This document shows, piece by piece, positions 6,465-7,759 of a stretch of 7,759 nucleotides of DNA. Both the position numbers and the translations under genes were made by a program. The notes under the pieces are model-generated. The model did no database searches. It worked only from the letters and a program-made list of their open reading frames with translations, and was not told the DNA's origin. Position 1 is the stretch's first letter; every line of letters starts with the position of its first letter. This DNA comes from Ignavibacteria bacterium (GTDB taxonomy: Bacteria; Bacteroidota; Ignavibacteria; Tepidaquicellales; OLB5), in NCBI GenBank assembly GCA_030835005.1, contig JAUQWT010000418.1, forward strand, positions 1-7,759. The letters are read 5' to 3'.

Positions 6465-6498
6465 AAATAAGGCACCCGGTTTTCACCAAGTGCCTTTT
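6462..6498 (-). terminator. Second terminator stem, U-tract interrupted
   Basis: The same stem and UGAAAA loop as at 3594-3628 follow the endonuclease gene, but the distal arm ends CCUUAUUUCAUU instead of CCUUUUUUU. The lowest part of the stem and the U-tract are thus broken. The stem itself (11 pairs) is intact. Termination may be weaker than at the first copy, allowing some read-through toward the pseudogene. Confidence 0.65.
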
Positions 6499-6792
6499 GA
6501 TTCTTCCGGTTTCAATATGAAACAGGAATTAACTGGTTACTCCTGTTACTTAACTAATATCATTTTTTTCGTTTCTGTAAAATCACCAGTGCTCAAAGTG
6601 CAGAAATAAATTCCGCTTGAAAGATGTGAAGCGTTGAAATTTACAGAGTAGGTTCCTGCTGATTTAAAGCCATCAACTATCGTTGCGACTTCTTCACCAA
6701 GTACACTGTAAATCTTCAAAGTTACAAATCCGTTTGATTTTATGTCATAGTCGATCTTAGTTGTCGGGTTAAACGGATTCGGATAATTTTGT
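6469..6792 (-). repeat. Direct repeat copy B: sorting domain, stop codon, 3' UTR and terminator stem
   Basis: This is the partner of 3599-3922, in the same orientation. It carries the last 80 or so residues of the endonuclease-like protein, its stop codon, the 3' UTR and the terminator stem. The left border coincides with the junction to the MFS remnant and excludes the U-tract. The right border is just upstream of the NYPNPFNP codons, where the two proteins become unrelated. Amino-acid changes relative to copy A include Y to C, Q to H, I to N and G to E. Confidence 0.93.
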
Positions 6793-7759
6793 TCCAGCAA
6801 AAAAAAATGTGGTTCAATATTCTGATGCGGTGAAATCCCAACCGGATTGCCAAAAGCAAACAAAGCATACTGGGGAATGTGATCTGAAGAATAATGTATT
6901 GCATCAGAAATCGAATCGGGCACTGCAGTGTTAGGTCTTTTGTTAACTGAATCCTGGTAATGATTACCATCATTTCCAAATGCTGTCATAGTACCCGGCA
7001 CATATATAATTCTTCCGTTGCCCGAAATTGAAGGGGAGACAAGTATCATATCAAACCTGTTCCTGAGTCCGCCGGTTGAGCCCCCTCCAAAGCTTCGTGT
7101 TCTTGATGACATCGTGTGGTATGGCGCAAATGCCGGGTTATTCCATATACCGGGCATGGGCGGGAGCAGATCGACGAAATTTCCGGTACCTGACTGCATA
7201 AGTTTAACATAAGCCAGCTCATCTGCACCTGTTATGTTGAAATCGCCGGCAGCCATGTATAATGAGTTTTGCGGAAGTGATAACGTATATTTTCTCAGGC
7301 TGTCTATTTCTGCTGCCCTGCGGTTTTCATTTACAGAGCCGGTACCGGGGTAAAGATGGACAGCAAATATTCTAAGAGTATCACCCGGATAATTGATGTG
7401 AATCAACTTAAACTCATTAATATCTCTGAATGCAGTTGCAATCCTGGTATTGCTTATGAAAGTAAATTTAGCGGATCTGAAAAACAGTCCGTTATCTGTA
7501 TCAGGACCGTTTATAAATGTGCCTGCAGAATAATTATTACCGTAAGCATTCATTACATTTGCCAGAAAACCGTTAAGTGCCTGCTGGGAATGGATCTCTT
7601 CAATTATCAATAAATCAGGTGACGAATTGAGGATCACTTTTCTAAAGTGGGGGTTACGCACTGCGGAATCACTTCCGGAATACTCAAGGATGTTATATGT
7701 CATTATCTTAATATTCTCTTGGGAAAAACAAGGAATACAGTTCAATAATGATATGACTA
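6546..7759 (-). CDS. Secreted endonuclease/exonuclease/phosphatase-fold enzyme with T9SS sorting domain, 5'-truncated by window edge
   Basis: The frame is open to the window edge: the codons before the TTG at 7745 read V-I-S-L, and together with LNCIPCFSQ they form the end of a signal peptide. The true start therefore lies outside, and 403 residues are visible. Counting from the GTC codon at 7757, the fold's motifs are MTYNIL (N22), PDLLIIEEI (E53/E54), RIFAVHLYPG (H134), AAGDFNI (D172, N174), RFDMILVS (D236) and SSDHIP (D292, H293). This is the DNase I-like metal-dependent phosphoesterase family, with the usual catalytic residues present. A sorting domain starts at NYPNPFNP (324-331) and runs to the end. 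An extracellular nuclease or phosphodiesterase acting on DNA, RNA or phosphoesters is likely; the substrate cannot be told. The cleavage site is probably after FSQ. The sorting domain and 3' end are about 95% identical in DNA to those of the Kelch gene. Confidence 0.92.
   Translation of the reverse strand, partial: VISLLNCIPCFSQENIKIMTYNILEYSGSDSAVRNPHFRKVILNSSPDLLIIEEIHSQQALNGFLANVMNAYGNNYSAGTFINGPDTDNGLFFRSAKFTFISNTRIATAFRDINEFKLIHINYPGDTLRIFAVHLYPGTGSVNENRRAAEIDSLRKYTLSLPQNSLYMAAGDFNITGADELAYVKLMQSGTGNFVDLLPPMPGIWNNPAFAPYHTMSSRTRSFGGGSTGGLRNRFDMILVSPSISGNGRIIYVPGTMTAFGNDGNHYQDSVNKRPNTAVPDSISDAIHYSSDHIPQYALFAFGNPVGISPHQNIEPHFFLLEQNYPNPFNPTTKIDYDIKSNGFVTLKIYSVLGEEVATIVDGFKSAGTYSVNFNASHLSSGIYFCTLSTGDFTETKKMILVK

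Noticed and set aside
6301..6489. 62-codon minus-strand frame as a real small gene
   Set aside because: Its central part is a piece of an MFS transporter, with a frame-breaking deletion near 6434 and the terminator stem at its start, so it is a pseudogene remnant.
3599..6792. The direct repeats as ends of an insertion sequence or composite transposon
   Set aside because: No transposase or terminal inverted repeats are present, and the repeats are explained by sorting-domain coding sequence with its terminator.
7743..7745. TTG as the start codon of the endonuclease-like protein
   Set aside because: The frame stays open upstream to the window edge and the preceding residues complete a signal-peptide hydrophobic core, so the real start is outside.

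Overview
The window looks like chromosomal DNA of a Bacteroidota-group bacterium, most likely an Ignavibacteria/Chlorobi-type lineage. Two signs support this. Two secreted proteins end in a type IX secretion (T9SS) type A sorting domain of the NYPNPFNPTTKI...SSGIYFY...TKKMILVK style, which is common in Ignavibacteria and relatives. One promoter fits the Bacteroidota consensus (TTG, 20-base spacer, TATATTTG), and most starts lack a good Shine-Dalgarno sequence. The lineage is an inference. All convincing genes are on the minus strand, so transcription runs from high to low coordinates.

Right part (7759 to about 6460): a secreted endonuclease/exonuclease/phosphatase-fold enzyme with a C-terminal sorting domain, cut at its 5' end by the window edge. 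A hairpin terminator follows it, and then a decayed fragment of an MFS transporter gene (about 6318-6464). The stretch 5899-6310 holds no credible gene, only a terminator-like hairpin (5951-5972) and weaker inverted repeats.

Middle part (5898-3676): a 740-residue secreted cargo protein with a signal peptide, a jelly-roll 'choice-of-anchor J'-like domain, a CARDB/Ig-like domain, a six-unit Kelch propeller and a sorting domain, followed by a strong intrinsic terminator (3594-3628).

Left part (3550-1): a promoter followed by a probable four-gene operon. It encodes a small conserved protein (88 aa), an MFS drug-efflux-like transporter starting at TTG, a soluble histidine kinase with an N-terminal cyclic-nucleotide-binding-like domain, and a response regulator whose start overlaps the kinase stop (ATGA). 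The receiver domain strongly resembles the N-terminal half of fused response regulator/thioredoxin-reductase proteins; the reductase half would lie beyond base 1. The group may be a redox-linked signalling and export unit, but that is inference.

The main structural surprise is a pair of repeats in the same order and orientation. About 324 bp covering a sorting domain, its stop codon, 3' UTR and terminator stem occurs twice (3599-3922 and 6469-6792) with 16 differences that I counted. A piece of the MFS gene (2760-2906) recurs as a frameshifted remnant directly beside the second copy. This suggests an old segmental duplication followed by deletion and decay, plus more recent exchange between the sorting-domain cassettes.
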